From NCBI GenBank assembly GCA_020049415.1, contig JAIFKV010000065.1, forward strand, positions 1 to 53,971: a stretch of 53,971 nucleotides of DNA, read 5' to 3'. The first letter of the stretch is position 1, and each line of letters begins with the position of its first letter. Origin of the DNA: Betaproteobacteria bacterium. Lineage in GTDB: Bacteria; Pseudomonadota; Gammaproteobacteria; Burkholderiales; Thiobacillaceae. The position numbers and the translations under genes were made by a program. The notes beneath the pieces were generated by a model. That model was given only the letters and a program-made list of their open reading frames with translations, made no database searches and was not told where the DNA came from. Of this stretch, positions 1-11,185 are shown in pieces.

Positions 1-17
1 CCTGGGCAGTGATGGGT

Positions 18-144
18 GTGCTGGTGGGATGCGGTGCAAGGCGCCGGTCGCGCAGCATGGTCATTCCCTTCAAGCGACCGGCAACGCAGCATCGCGCTCA
101 CCCGTGCAGCTAGAATGTCCTGGTTATTCATGGACAGTCGCTTA
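18..144. repeat. Imperfect palindromic repeat, copy A
   Basis: The left arm (about 24-51) and right arm (about 74-101) are imperfect reverse complements around a short centre. The right arm is followed by a conserved tail ending at 144. Positions 74-144 align without gaps to 26999-27069, and the last 45 bases differ at one position. The left arm is, in reverse complement, 27 of 28 identical to 26999-27026. Bases 18-41 also match 19944-19967 at 21 of 24 positions. No open frame in it looks real. A fold-back or REP-like element fits best; mobility is inferred. Confidence 0.75.
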
Positions 145-209
145 GCCCTCGGCTTCAACTGCGGCTCCGGTGAAACAACAACCTTGCATGTTTCTGCCAG
201 GCATGATTA

Positions 210-238
210 TTCTCAAGGTATTTTTTTGTAAATATAAT
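210..238 (+). promoter_or_regulatory. Candidate sigma70 promoter of the HDOD gene
   Basis: A perfect TATAAT lies at 233-238, with TTCTCA (4 of 6 to TTGACA) at 210-215 and a 17-base spacer. It sits in a locally AT-rich stretch 35 bases before the start codon at 274. This is motif evidence only. Confidence 0.5.
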
Positions 239-273
239 AAAATCGTAATATTCGAAAATGCTTTGAGGTCTTC

Positions 274-1146
274 ATGTTCAACCAGATCAATGCAACGCGT
301 GATTCCGGAAATGGTCGCCCCTTTCCCCGCCAAGAACTGGATCAGTCTGAGACCCGCAAGTTGCTGAGCAGCATCCAGATTCCGCCGCAGCCCGAAATCG
401 TCATGGCGCTCATGTCCGAGCGGAACAGCGATGATCCGGACATCCAGAAAATATCACGCTTGATCAGCAATGACGCAGGCATTGCAGCCGCCGTGTTGAA
501 GACCGTCAACTCCCCTTTTTATGGGTTGAGCAGAAAAATCACCTCCGTTAATCAAGCGGTTTCCACGCTTGGCATGAAGAACATCGGCTCACTGGTGATG
601 GGCTTGGCGCTGCGCAACAGTGTGCCGGTCAAGGGTATGGATCAATACTGGGAAACCACCAACCGCACAGCCGAATATGCCGTCATGCTGGCGCGCCAAC
701 TTGGCTTGCGCAATGTGGATGAAATCCAGCTCTATATCTTGTTTCATGACAGCGCCATGCCATTGCTGCTGCAGCGTTTCCCGGATTATCTCGATACCAT
801 GAAGCGGATTCCTGAGACACCCTGGATTCAAATAACCGACATGGAAGATAGCCGACACAACACCAATCACGTCGCGGTGGGTAGCTTGCTTGCCCGCAAC
901 TGGGGGTTGCCGGACAACGTACGCGAAGCAATCCAGTGGCACCACGACACCAGCGTGTTCGATGGTGAAACGATCAGCAACGAAATACGCACTTTGATAG
1001 CGGTAGGCCACGTTGCCGATCACATCCAGGAAATGACATCCCGACATTTGAATGAGTGTTCTTGGGAAGCTTTCGGCAATGCCTGCCTGACGCATTTGAT
1101 GCTGGGCGAAACGGAACTGCAGGATTTCATCGACGCCGCGAAATAA
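274..1146 (+). CDS. HDOD domain signalling protein
   Basis: 290 residues, with one HDOD domain at about 30-230 and no membrane segment or second output domain. HDOD proteins are degenerate relatives of HD phosphohydrolases and usually act in bacterial signalling as interaction modules. The late-domain pattern is clear: HVAVGSLLARNWGLP followed by an HHD. A FHDSAMPLL segment stands where true HD enzymes have their first HD pair, so catalytic activity is doubtful. The ATG at 274 follows GAGG at 265-268. The gene is preceded by a good promoter and converges on glgX, so it is probably monocistronic. Family assignment is firm; the partner and pathway are unknown. Confidence 0.85.
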   Translation: MFNQINATRDSGNGRPFPRQELDQSETRKLLSSIQIPPQPEIVMALMSERNSDDPDIQKISRLISNDAGIAAAVLKTVNSPFYGLSRKITSVNQAVSTLGMKNIGSLVMGLALRNSVPVKGMDQYWETTNRTAEYAVMLARQLGLRNVDEIQLYILFHDSAMPLLLQRFPDYLDTMKRIPETPWIQITDMEDSRHNTNHVAVGSLLARNWGLPDNVREAIQWHHDTSVFDGETISNEIRTLIAVGHVADHIQEMTSRHLNECSWEAFGNACLTHLMLGETELQDFIDAAK

Positions 1147-1173
1147 TATCTGCAAGTCGGGTAAGGTTGAACA

Positions 1174-1200
1174 CTGGCGGTTGCTGTTGAGCAACGCCAG
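1174..1200. terminator. Hairpin between convergent HDOD and glgX genes
   Basis: An 11-pair stem with one bulged G (CTGGCgGTTGCT, loop GTTG, AGCAACGCCAG) lies between two convergent genes. It has no long T run on either side. It could serve as a weak bidirectional terminator or protect 3' ends. Confidence 0.45.
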
Positions 1201-1242
1201 CGGTTTGGACTCCCGGCCAGCGGTATTCCAAAGCGGGTCTGT

Positions 1243-3378
1243 TCAGATCGACGATTTTGCTTGCCGCAGCAGCACCAACGAGCGGCCCTGCAGCGGATAA
1301 GCACTGCCACGCGCATAGCGTTTCAGATCTGTGGGTTGCGACTGAAAACTGGTATCCACCATTGCTTGCCAGCGCACGCGTGAGCGGAAGCCCGGCAGGG
1401 TGAACGGAATCACTTCCGGCGCGGCGTTCAAAATGAGCAGGAAATCGTCGTCGCCGACCGGTAGTCCGCGTCGATCGACTTCACCAATGGCATCGCCGGC
1501 GAGGTACATGCCCAAGCAGCGGGCGAAGCCCTGATTCCATTCATCGTCCCCCATCTCCAGCCCGTCGGGATTCAGCCACATGATGTTTTTGACTTTGCCG
1601 CGTAGCCGCTGATCCTGAAAAAAGCTGCTGCGGCGGAATATCGGGTGCGCTTTTCGCAAACTGATCATGTGCCGGACAAAGGCCAGCATTTCTTCGTCTT
1701 CCGGCTTCAGTTGCCAGTTCAGCCAGCTGATTTCGTTGTCCTGACAATAGGCATTGTTGTTGCCCTGCTGGCTGCGCCCCATTTCATCACCGGAAAGCAG
1801 CATGGGCACGCCTTGGGAAAGAAACAGCGAGGCGAGGAAATTGCGCTTTTGCCGAGCGCGCAGCGCAAGCACTTCGGCATTGTCGGTGTCGCCCTCGGCG
1901 CCGCAATTCCAGGACAGATTGTTGCTCTCGCCGTCGCGGTTCTTCTCGCCATTGGCCTGGTTGTGCTTTTGATCGAAGCTGACGATGTCCTGTAGGGTAA
2001 AGCCGTCATGCGCGGTGATGAAATTGATGCTGGCGTAGGGTCGGCGGCCATTGTGGGCGTAGAGATCGCTCGATCCGGTAAGGCGATAGGCAAGATCGCC
2101 GATCAGGCCGCCCTCGCCCTTCCAGTAGGCGCGCAAGGCATCGCGATACTTGGCGTTCCACTCGGTCCAGCCGACCGGGAAATTGCCAACCTGATAGCCG
2201 CCCTCGCCCAGATCCCACGGTTCGGCGATCAGTTTGACGCGCGACAACACCGGATCCTGATGAATGATGTCGAAAAAAGCGCCGAGCCGGTCCACATCGT
2301 GCAACTCCCGCGCCAACGCCGCCGCCAGGTCGAAGCGAAAGCCATCGACGTGCATTTCTTGCACCCAGTAGCGCAGGCTGTCCATGATCAGTTGCAATAC
2401 CCGCGGCTGCATCATGTTGAGGGTGTTGCCGCAGCCGGTGTAATCCATGCAGAAGCGCAGATTGGCCGGCGTCAGGCGGTAATAAGCGGCGTTGTCGATG
2501 CCGCGCAAGCTCAATGTCGGGCCGAGGTGGTTGCCCTCGGCGGTGTGGTTGTAGACCACATCCAGGATGACTTCGAGGCCGGCCCGGTGCAACGTTTTAA
2601 CCATATTCTTGAATTCGGTCACGGCGTCGTCGGTCGCCGCGTAGCGTCGATCCGGTGTGAAAAAACCAAGCGAGTTGTAACCCCAGTAATTGCGCAATCC
2701 GCGCTCGACCAGATTCCGATCATCCGCGAAGCAATGCACCGGCATCAACTCCACCGCTGTCACCCCCAGTTGCTGCAGATGCTTGATTGCCGGCGCGCTG
2801 GCAAGGCCGGTGTAGGTGCCGCGCAAAGCTTCGGGAATGGCGGGATGCAGGGCGGTGAAACCTTTGACGTGCAATTCGTAAATGAGGGTGTCGTTCCAGG
2901 GCGTGTCCGGCGCACGGTCGCCTTCCCAGTCGAAAGTCGGGTCAATCACTTGGCATTTTGGCATCGCCAGGGCGTTATCGCGCCAGTCGAACGACAGGTC
3001 TTCCTGCTTCGCCCCGACTTTGTAGCCGAAGTGCGCGTCGCTCCAGCGCAGTTTGCCCACCGCCGCCTTGGCGTAAGGGTCGAGCAGCAATTTGTTGGGA
3101 TTGAAGCGGTGTCCGCGTTGCGGCTGGTATGGGCCATAAACGCGGTAGCCATATAAAAGTCCGGGCTTTGCGCCGAGCAGATAGCAATGCCAAACCAGGT
3201 CGGTCTGTTCACGCATTTCGATGCGGTCGATTTCTCGCCGGCCCCGTGCGTCAAAAAGGCATAGCTCGACTTTTTCCGCGTGCTCCGAAAACAAGGCGAA
3301 ATTAACCCCCTCGCCGTCCCAGTTAGCGCCTTGGGGATAGGGTTTCCCGGGCTGTACGACGGTTGCTTTTTTGGTCAT
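1243..3378 (-). CDS. glgX: Glycogen debranching enzyme GlgX
   Basis: 711 residues, the usual length for GlgX/TreX-type isoamylases (GH13). It hydrolyses alpha-1,6 branches of limit-dextrinised glycogen in the cytoplasm. An N-terminal CBM48-like domain (about 15-130) precedes the TIM barrel. Visible catalytic motifs are [20 protein letters not shown] (nucleophile Asp near 348), LIAEPWD (acid/base Glu near 385) and TAHDGF (Asp near 454). The ATG is preceded by GAGG. It lies about 5.6 kb from glgB on the same strand, but unrelated genes intervene and no glgA, glgC or glgP is in the window. It is not in an operon with its immediate neighbours. All key residues are present. Confidence 0.95.
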   Translation of the reverse strand: MTKKATVVQPGKPYPQGANWDGEGVNFALFSEHAEKVELCLFDARGRREIDRIEMREQTDLVWHCYLLGAKPGLLYGYRVYGPYQPQRGHRFNPNKLLLDPYAKAAVGKLRWSDAHFGYKVGAKQEDLSFDWRDNALAMPKCQVIDPTFDWEGDRAPDTPWNDTLIYELHVKGFTALHPAIPEALRGTYTGLASAPAIKHLQQLGVTAVELMPVHCFADDRNLVERGLRNYWGYNSLGFFTPDRRYAATDDAVTEFKNMVKTLHRAGLEVILDVVYNHTAEGNHLGPTLSLRGIDNAAYYRLTPANLRFCMDYTGCGNTLNMMQPRVLQLIMDSLRYWVQEMHVDGFRFDLAAALARELHDVDRLGAFFDIIHQDPVLSRVKLIAEPWDLGEGGYQVGNFPVGWTEWNAKYRDALRAYWKGEGGLIGDLAYRLTGSSDLYAHNGRRPYASINFITAHDGFTLQDIVSFDQKHNQANGEKNRDGESNNLSWNCGAEGDTDNAEVLALRARQKRNFLASLFLSQGVPMLLSGDEMGRSQQGNNNAYCQDNEISWLNWQLKPEDEEMLAFVRHMISLRKAHPIFRRSSFFQDQRLRGKVKNIMWLNPDGLEMGDDEWNQGFARCLGMYLAGDAIGEVDRRGLPVGDDDFLLILNAAPEVIPFTLPGFRSRVRWQAMVDTSFQSQPTDLKRYARGSAYPLQGRSLVLLRQAKSSI

Positions 3379-3651
3379 TGCAGCCTCATTTCTGTTTATT
3401 GAACGGCCCGGATTATGATCGAAGTTGTTACCTCGAATGCCCGATCCGGGGTGGCATTCACATAACTTTAAACTTCGTTTGGCGGCAACGCAGCCTATCG
3501 AAACCCCGCGCAGTTGCCCGAGAATAAGGCACGAAGTCGCGGACGCCGCATCGATTCAACCCGCGCCGAGGGCGCATCCATACGCTATTCTTGCGGCCAG
3601 CAGCACCTTGTCGATTCGGCAATTCAATCATTCCGCAAGGAGACATGGAAC

Positions 3652-3972
3652 ATGAACATGAAAGCAATGCCTTTGATCACGCTTGCCATCCTGACGGCGT
3701 CGGTTGCCGCCCAGGCGTCGGAAAATGAAGTGTCGCAAAAGAACAAGACCTTCAGCGTCAAGACATTGAAGATCAAGAAAGGCGATACGGTGAGCTTTCC
3801 CAACCAGGATCCGTTTTTCCATAATGTATTCAGTTTGTCGCCCGCCAAGACCTTCGACCTGGGCTCCTACCCCAGCGGTGAAACGCGGAAAGTAACATTC
3901 GACAAATCCGGCACGGTGGATGTGGAATGCGCCATCCACCCGCACATGCACATGAGTATTACCGTCGAGTAA
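3652..3972 (+). CDS. Secreted type 1 copper protein (cupredoxin)
   Basis: 106 residues: a signal peptide ending near QAS (residue 23) and one plastocyanin/azurin-like domain. Type 1 copper ligands can be placed as His57 (FFHNVF), Cys93, His96 and Met101 in CAIHPHMHM, with the spacing normal for plastocyanins. It would carry single electrons in the periplasm. The start at 3652 was chosen because AAGGAGA lies just upstream; a longer in-frame reading lacks both a ribosome site and a leading signal peptide. It ends 15 bases before a di-haem cytochrome gene, which is followed by a MauG/CcpA-type peroxidase gene, so the three probably form one operon. Whether it donates to the peroxidase is inference. 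Confidence 0.85.
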   Translation: MNMKAMPLITLAILTASVAAQASENEVSQKNKTFSVKTLKIKKGDTVSFPNQDPFFHNVFSLSPAKTFDLGSYPSGETRKVTFDKSGTVDVECAIHPHMHMSITVE

Positions 3973-3987
3973 AGTCCGCTGCAAACC

Positions 3988-4734
3988 ATGACTGCTTTGC
4001 ATTTTCTCCGACGTGGCACGGTTTTACTGGCCGGGTTGGCCTTGCTCTCGTTCGCGCGCGCGGGCCTGGCCAATCCCGGCGACACCGAGATGCTGGCCAG
4101 CTTGCGTCTGGGGGCGCAGTTGTTTCAGCAACGCTGTGCGATCTGTCATGGCAGCGACGGGCTAGGCGAAGGCGTGCTGTCGATGTCGATCGCGAACTAT
4201 CCCAACACCAATCTTTTGCTGCCTCGGGTATCGACCGATTCAACTTCGATTCGTCGCGCCATTGTAGAAGGCCCGCTGTTTGCCGATATCAGCCCCTTCA
4301 TGCCGCCTTGGAGCGACGCCATGTCCGAATCCGAAATCGACGCGGTCACGCTGTTTGTGGTTTATCTGCGACAGGACTTGTCCGCCGCTATCGTATATGC
4401 GCGTGAGGCGGCCAGGCTGATGCCGCCATCAGCGCGCATCGGGCGCGCCTTGTTCTTGGGGCGTTGCGCAACCTGCCACGGCGCCGACGGCGCTGGCGGC
4501 GGACGTTTGGCAGTGCGGTTGCAGCCAAGACCCAGCAACTTGGCGATCAGCCAGGCAGAGGATGCCTATTTACGCAGCATCATCAGCTTGGGCGGCGCGG
4601 TCTTGCTGCGCTCCCCGGCGATGCCACCGTGGCGCGGCGAATTCAGCGAAACAGAGATTGAATCGATCATTCTTCATATTCATGCGCTGCGCCAGCAGCG
4701 ACACGAAGAAGTATCAAACGAAGCGAGGCGATGA
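3988..4734 (+). CDS. Periplasmic di-haem cytochrome c
   Basis: 248 residues with a signal peptide (cleavage near residue 30, around GLANPGD) and two cytochrome c domains. The haem-binding motifs CAICH (about 49-53) and CATCH (about 160-164) are about 110 residues apart. Each domain ends with a MPPW segment (FMPPW, AMPPW) that probably supplies the axial Met. The tandem layout resembles the c4/c5-type class I cytochromes that carry electrons between periplasmic partners. It lies between the cupredoxin gene and the peroxidase-like gene; its stop is one base before the next ATG, which implies translational coupling. Its precise partners are unknown. Confidence 0.87.
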   Translation: MTALHFLRRGTVLLAGLALLSFARAGLANPGDTEMLASLRLGAQLFQQRCAICHGSDGLGEGVLSMSIANYPNTNLLLPRVSTDSTSIRRAIVEGPLFADISPFMPPWSDAMSESEIDAVTLFVVYLRQDLSAAIVYAREAARLMPPSARIGRALFLGRCATCHGADGAGGGRLAVRLQPRPSNLAISQAEDAYLRSIISLGGAVLLRSPAMPPWRGEFSETEIESIILHIHALRQQRHEEVSNEARR

Positions 4735-4735
4735 C

Positions 4736-5830
4736 ATGAAGACTCTCTCCATCAAGCGGACGCTGTTGCTGGCAGCAACCGTTTTCTCGGTGTATCAGCC
4801 GGTTCTGGCGGCCCCAGTGCTCGTCGATACCGATGCGGATACGGTGACTTTGGCAGCCGGGCACCCCAGTCTGAAAAAGTGGTTGCTGCCCGACACACCG
4901 CCGGCTCCGCCGGACAACCTGAGCACGCCGGAGCGCGTCAAGCTGGGCGAGATGCTGTTTTTCGATCCGCGTTTGTCCGGCACCGGGCAGGTCACCTGCG
5001 TTTCCTGCCATTTGCCCGAGCGCGGCTGGTCGGATGGCCTGCCGACTTCGGTGCGTTTTCTCGGCGAAGTCATGGCGGTGGCCAGCCCGACCATCGTCAA
5101 CCTCGGCTACAACAGCATCTACATGTGGGACGGCCGCCAGCCGACACTGGAGAAGCAGGGAGTTGGCGGCCAAGGCGTCAAGGCCGACATCAATGCCGGC
5201 ATGACGCATTTCGGCTTCAAGGACGGCGTGCATCTGACTCGACTGGCGAAAGTGCCCGGTTATGTCGAGTTGTTCGAGAAAGCTTATCCCGGCCAGGGCA
5301 TCACGCGTGAAACCGTGGCCAAGGCGATCGCCGCGTTCGAGCGCTCGGTGATCTCGAATAACTCGCCCTTCGATCGCTGGCTGCGTGGCGACAAAGACGC
5401 CATCGACGAATCGCAGCAGCGCGGTTTTGCGCTGTTTATCGACCCCGCCCGCGCCAATTGCAGCGTTTGCCATTGGGCGCCCAACTTCACCGACAACGGC
5501 TTCCACAATGTCGGCTTGAAATCTTTTGGCGCCAGCAAACCGGACCTGGGGCGTTACAAACAACGTCCGGTGCGACTCATGCGCGGCGCATTCAAGACGC
5601 CAACCTTGCGCGACGTGGGGTTGACCGCGCCTTACTTTCACGATGGTTCCGCGACCTTGCTGAGGGATGTGCTGAAGCACTACGCGCGCGGTGGCGACGA
5701 TCACTCCAATCTGTCGCCCAACATGCACGCACTTGCGCTGTCTGAACAAGACATGGACGATCTGGAGGCGTTTCTGCATGCGCTGACCACGTCCAACAAA
5801 CCGTATGTTTATCCGTTGCTGCCGAATTGA
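4736..5830 (+). CDS. MauG/cytochrome c peroxidase family di-haem protein
   Basis: 364 residues: a signal peptide (about 1-25), then the bacterial di-haem peroxidase fold with CVSCH (about 88-92) and CSVCH (about 242-246). The typical C-terminal segment APYFHDGS is present. Family members reduce hydrogen peroxide with electrons from cytochromes or cupredoxins (CcpA type), or oxidise protein side chains through a bis-Fe(IV) state (MauG type). Sequence alone does not decide between these. There is no methylamine dehydrogenase gene nearby, so a classical MauG role is unlikely. ATG 4736 follows the previous stop directly and sits behind GAGGCG; a start at 4562 would overlap the cytochrome gene and lose the signal peptide. 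Confidence 0.87.
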   Translation: MKTLSIKRTLLLAATVFSVYQPVLAAPVLVDTDADTVTLAAGHPSLKKWLLPDTPPAPPDNLSTPERVKLGEMLFFDPRLSGTGQVTCVSCHLPERGWSDGLPTSVRFLGEVMAVASPTIVNLGYNSIYMWDGRQPTLEKQGVGGQGVKADINAGMTHFGFKDGVHLTRLAKVPGYVELFEKAYPGQGITRETVAKAIAAFERSVISNNSPFDRWLRGDKDAIDESQQRGFALFIDPARANCSVCHWAPNFTDNGFHNVGLKSFGASKPDLGRYKQRPVRLMRGAFKTPTLRDVGLTAPYFHDGSATLLRDVLKHYARGGDDHSNLSPNMHALALSEQDMDDLEAFLHALTTSNKPYVYPLLPN

Positions 5831-5876
5831 AGAAGGTTTGCATTGCCGCCACGCATGATGTTCACCCCACCGCCTT

Positions 5877-5905
5877 CCGCCAAATGCCTCGGCTGTATTT
5901 GGCGG
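5877..5905. terminator. Hairpin after the peroxidase gene
   Basis: A perfect 9-pair stem, CCGCCAAAT and ATTTGGCGG, encloses an 11-base loop, 46 bases past the stop at 5830. No T run follows. It lies upstream of the GGDEF-EAL gene, so it could end the electron-transfer operon or mark the leader of the next gene. Confidence 0.4.
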
Positions 5906-5942
5906 ATATTCGGGCTCACTGTATTGCCGCGATGAAATTGGT

Positions 5943-8906
5943 ATGTTCATGCTGACCGCGTTTCCACTGCGCTACCTGATTCCCGGGTTGCTGCTGGTTA
6001 CTTCGCTGTTTCTCGCGCTGATTTACGTGCAGCACCGCAATACGGCTTCAGATGCGTTGATCGAAGCGCATCTGCAACGCGAGGCCAGTTACATCGGCCC
6101 GCAAATCAGCGCCGATTTCATCGAGGCCTATCAAATCAACGGTTTGCGCGGGGGCCTGCGCAAAATGATTCGACACGCCACGCGGCCGGATATTCGCCTG
6201 ACACTGGTAATCGATGCGCAAGGTGAACTGCTCTTTATCAACAATCCGGATCTGCAAGGCTTGCGTCTGGAAGCCCTCCCCGACCCGCCGCCGAAGGCGA
6301 TGATCGAAGTGGCGCGCAACAGTCAGGAAGGGCTGAACTGGTTGAGTCCGGGTCGGCAGACCTTATGGGGATTGTTTCCGGTAGAACTGGAAGAGCCGAG
6401 CGCAGCCAACGGCGGCAAGCGAAATAATCTTGTCCTCGCCCTGGCCTACGATGCCGCCAAGTCCAAGGCTTTTGAACGAGAGCGCATCCTCGACGAGATC
6501 GTGTTTTTCCTCGCCGGTATTGTTTTCATTTCATTGTTGATCTGGTTCCTGCTGCGCAAGGTGGTCACCCACCGGATCGAACTCCTGGCGGAGGCGGCAC
6601 ATCATTTTGTCGAAGGTCGCGGCGGCTTCACCGACGACATCAAGGGTCATGACGAGATCGGCCGACTGGCGCATGACCTCGCCCGCATCGGCCGCGATCT
6701 GCATGAACGCTACCTGCAGATCGAGACCGCCAATGCCGAACTGGCGTTGGAGGTCGTCGCCCGGCGCGAGGCGGAGCAGGAACTGCGGCTTACCGCCAGC
6801 GTGTTCGCCAGCACCAGCGAGGGCATCATCATCACCAACCCGAGCAATCGCATCATCGAGGTAAATGAGGCCTTTGTTCACGTCACCGGTTACAGCCGGG
6901 AAGAGATCATTGGCCAGACCCCCGGCTTGTTGCATTCCGGTTTACATAACCCGGCTTTCTATAGCGAGATGTGGCGTCGCATCCAGCGCGATGGCCATTG
7001 GAAAGGCGAAGTCCGCAATCGCCGCAAGAACGGGGAAATCTATACCGAGATTCTCGATATCGGCGTGGTGTGTGATGAAACCGGGGCGGTAACGCATTAC
7101 GTCGGCGTGTTTACCGACATTTCCGAGCTCAAGGAAACCCAGGCGCGGCTGGAGAAAATGGCGCACTACGACCATCTCACCGGCTTGCCCAATCGCGCGC
7201 TGTTCGCCTCGCGCCTGGAAGAGGCGATGGCCAGCGTCACTCGGCATGGCAATCTGCTGGCGGTTGCGCTGCTCGATCTGGATCGCTTCAAGCCGGTCAA
7301 CGACGTGCATGGCCACGAAATGGGCGATCGTCTGCTGATCGAAATCGCGCAGCGCCTGGATGCCTGTATGCGCACCGGCGACATCGTTGCGCGGGTTGGC
7401 GGTGATGAGTTTGTGCTGCTGATTCAGGATCTGGCCGAAGCCGACGAACTATGGCCTTTCTTGCAGCGTGTTCAGGCGACTTTCGAGACACCGGTTCGTA
7501 TCGATGGCCACGTTTTCGATATCACCAGCAGCCTGGGGGCGACGCTGTATCCGAACGATCCCGGCGATGCCGATGCCCTGCTGCGTCATGCCGACCAAGC
7601 GATGTATCTGGCCAAGCAGGCCGGGCGCAATCAATATCATTTATTCGACCCGGTGCAGGACCGGCAGATCCATCAGCGTTACGAACTGATCGAAAAAATG
7701 CGCCACGGGCTGGCGGAAAATCAGTTCGAGGTGTACTACCAGCCAAAACTTTGCATGCGCGGCATGACGGTGTACGGCGCCGAAGCGCTGGTGCGTTGGA
7801 ACGATCCGGAACGCGGCCTGGTGGCGCCGGGGGAATTTTTGCCCCATGCGGAAAACCACGATGTCATCGTCGCCCTCGATCAATGGGTGCTGGAACAGGC
7901 CTTGCGTCAACAAGTCCTCTGGCGCGCGGCTGGAATCGAACTGGTAGTCAGCGTCAACATCGCGGCGCGCGATTTGCAGCGCGAGGATTTTGTCGATCGC
8001 TTGCGCGCCAGCTTGCAACGCTTTCCGACCTTGCCGGCGAAATGCCTGGAGCTGGAAATTCTCGAATCCGCCGCGCTGCAAAACATGCTGCATATCCGCA
8101 AGGTGATTGAAACGGGCCGGCAGATGGGGGTCAGCTTCAGCCTGGATGATTTTGGCGCCGGCTATGCCTCGCTCGCCTATCTGAAGGAAATTCCGGTTGA
8201 TACGCTGAAGATCGACCAGGGTTTTGTGCGTGACATTCTGGAAGATCGCGGCGATCTCGCCTTGGTGCATGGCGTCGTTGGTCTGGCTCAGGCATTCAAC
8301 CTGAAGGTGGTAGCGGAAGGCGTCGAAACCCCCGAGCATGGCGTCTTGCTGATGCGTCTAGGCTGCGAGAACGTGCAAGGCTACGGCATTGCCCGGCCGA
8401 TGCCGGTGGACAAATTCGAGGCATGGCTGAGCGCCTCCAGATTTGATGAAACCTGGCAGGCCTGGGAAGGCAGCTATTGGTCCGCCGAAGATTACCCGCT
8501 GCTGATGGCGCAGCGCGATCACCTCGACTGGATCGCCCAATTGATCGCCTGTATCGATGGCGCCCCGCTGGAAGAATCCGAATGCGAGTTCTTCGACCTG
8601 CGCGCCTGTCGCCTCGGACATTGGTACGACTCCATCGGCCATACGCGTTATGGCCACATGCGCGCTTTCCAGGACCTCGGCGTCACGCACGCCGAGGTGC
8701 ATCGAATCGGCGCGGAAATCTTGCATGCGATTCAAGCCGGCCAGCAAAAAGAAGCGCGCAGCCGTGTTCCCGAGTTGCTGGTCATGAAAGATGCGGTGAT
8801 TGCCAGTCTGAGCCGGCTGCAACGCGCCGTCGATGAGTATCCATTGCTGGACAGCCCGCGACAGCGGAATCTGCCGGGAATATCAAGCGGGAGTTCCGTC
8901 GAATAA
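5943..8906 (+). CDS. Membrane PAS-GGDEF-EAL protein with C-terminal CZB domain
   Basis: 987 residues. Order: TM1 (about 9-28), a periplasmic sensor of about 155 residues, TM2 (about 187-207), HAMP (about 208-260), PAS (about 280-395), GGDEF (about 405-570), EAL (about 585-840), CZB (about 855-965). The cyclase motif is intact (GGDEF near 486, inhibitory RTGD five residues before it), as are phosphodiesterase motifs (EALVRW near 614, DDFGAGYASL). It could therefore both make and degrade c-di-GMP. The C-terminus carries CZB signatures: HLDW near 860, CRLGHWY near 889 and HAEVH near 919. CZB domains bind zinc through three His and one Cys. The only cysteine-rich segment is in this last domain. 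Confidence 0.92.
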   Translation: MFMLTAFPLRYLIPGLLLVTSLFLALIYVQHRNTASDALIEAHLQREASYIGPQISADFIEAYQINGLRGGLRKMIRHATRPDIRLTLVIDAQGELLFINNPDLQGLRLEALPDPPPKAMIEVARNSQEGLNWLSPGRQTLWGLFPVELEEPSAANGGKRNNLVLALAYDAAKSKAFERERILDEIVFFLAGIVFISLLIWFLLRKVVTHRIELLAEAAHHFVEGRGGFTDDIKGHDEIGRLAHDLARIGRDLHERYLQIETANAELALEVVARREAEQELRLTASVFASTSEGIIITNPSNRIIEVNEAFVHVTGYSREEIIGQTPGLLHSGLHNPAFYSEMWRRIQRDGHWKGEVRNRRKNGEIYTEILDIGVVCDETGAVTHYVGVFTDISELKETQARLEKMAHYDHLTGLPNRALFASRLEEAMASVTRHGNLLAVALLDLDRFKPVNDVHGHEMGDRLLIEIAQRLDACMRTGDIVARVGGDEFVLLIQDLAEADELWPFLQRVQATFETPVRIDGHVFDITSSLGATLYPNDPGDADALLRHADQAMYLAKQAGRNQYHLFDPVQDRQIHQRYELIEKMRHGLAENQFEVYYQPKLCMRGMTVYGAEALVRWNDPERGLVAPGEFLPHAENHDVIVALDQWVLEQALRQQVLWRAAGIELVVSVNIAARDLQREDFVDRLRASLQRFPTLPAKCLELEILESAALQNMLHIRKVIETGRQMGVSFSLDDFGAGYASLAYLKEIPVDTLKIDQGFVRDILEDRGDLALVHGVVGLAQAFNLKVVAEGVETPEHGVLLMRLGCENVQGYGIARPMPVDKFEAWLSASRFDETWQAWEGSYWSAEDYPLLMAQRDHLDWIAQLIACIDGAPLEESECEFFDLRACRLGHWYDSIGHTRYGHMRAFQDLGVTHAEVHRIGAEILHAIQAGQQKEARSRVPELLVMKDAVIASLSRLQRAVDEYPLLDSPRQRNLPGISSGSSVE

Positions 8907-8956
8907 ACTCGCCGAATAAACACGTCAAATAAACCTCAGGGGGTGCGCCACCGCCA

Positions 8957-8982
8957 GTAGAGCGGGCTGAAACCCGCTCTAC
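8957..8982. repeat. Perfect 10-bp hairpin between convergent genes
   Basis: GTAGAGCGGG and CCCGCTCTAC flank the loop CTGAAA. It lies between the stops of the GGDEF-EAL gene (8906) and glgB (9005), which converge. It lacks a T tail. The sequence resembles short GC-rich intergenic repeats seen in many proteobacteria and may act as a bidirectional terminator. Confidence 0.6.
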
Positions 8983-9004
8983 CGTACAGACTTGAACCCG
9001 GGAT

Positions 9005-11185
<2,181 letters not shown>

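Noticed and set aside
2008-3156. A 382-codon frame opposite glgX
   Set aside because: It lies wholly antisense to a glgX gene with all catalytic motifs; it shows no domain and has composition expected of a high-GC shadow frame.
3652-5830. A methylamine dehydrogenase (mau) cluster
   Set aside because: The MauG-like and cupredoxin genes suggest it, but mauA, mauB and the other mau genes are absent; a peroxidase operon fits as well.
4667-5950. A 427-codon frame opposite the peroxidase-like gene
   Set aside because: Antisense to a gene with signal peptide, two haem motifs and coupled start; no recognisable domain.
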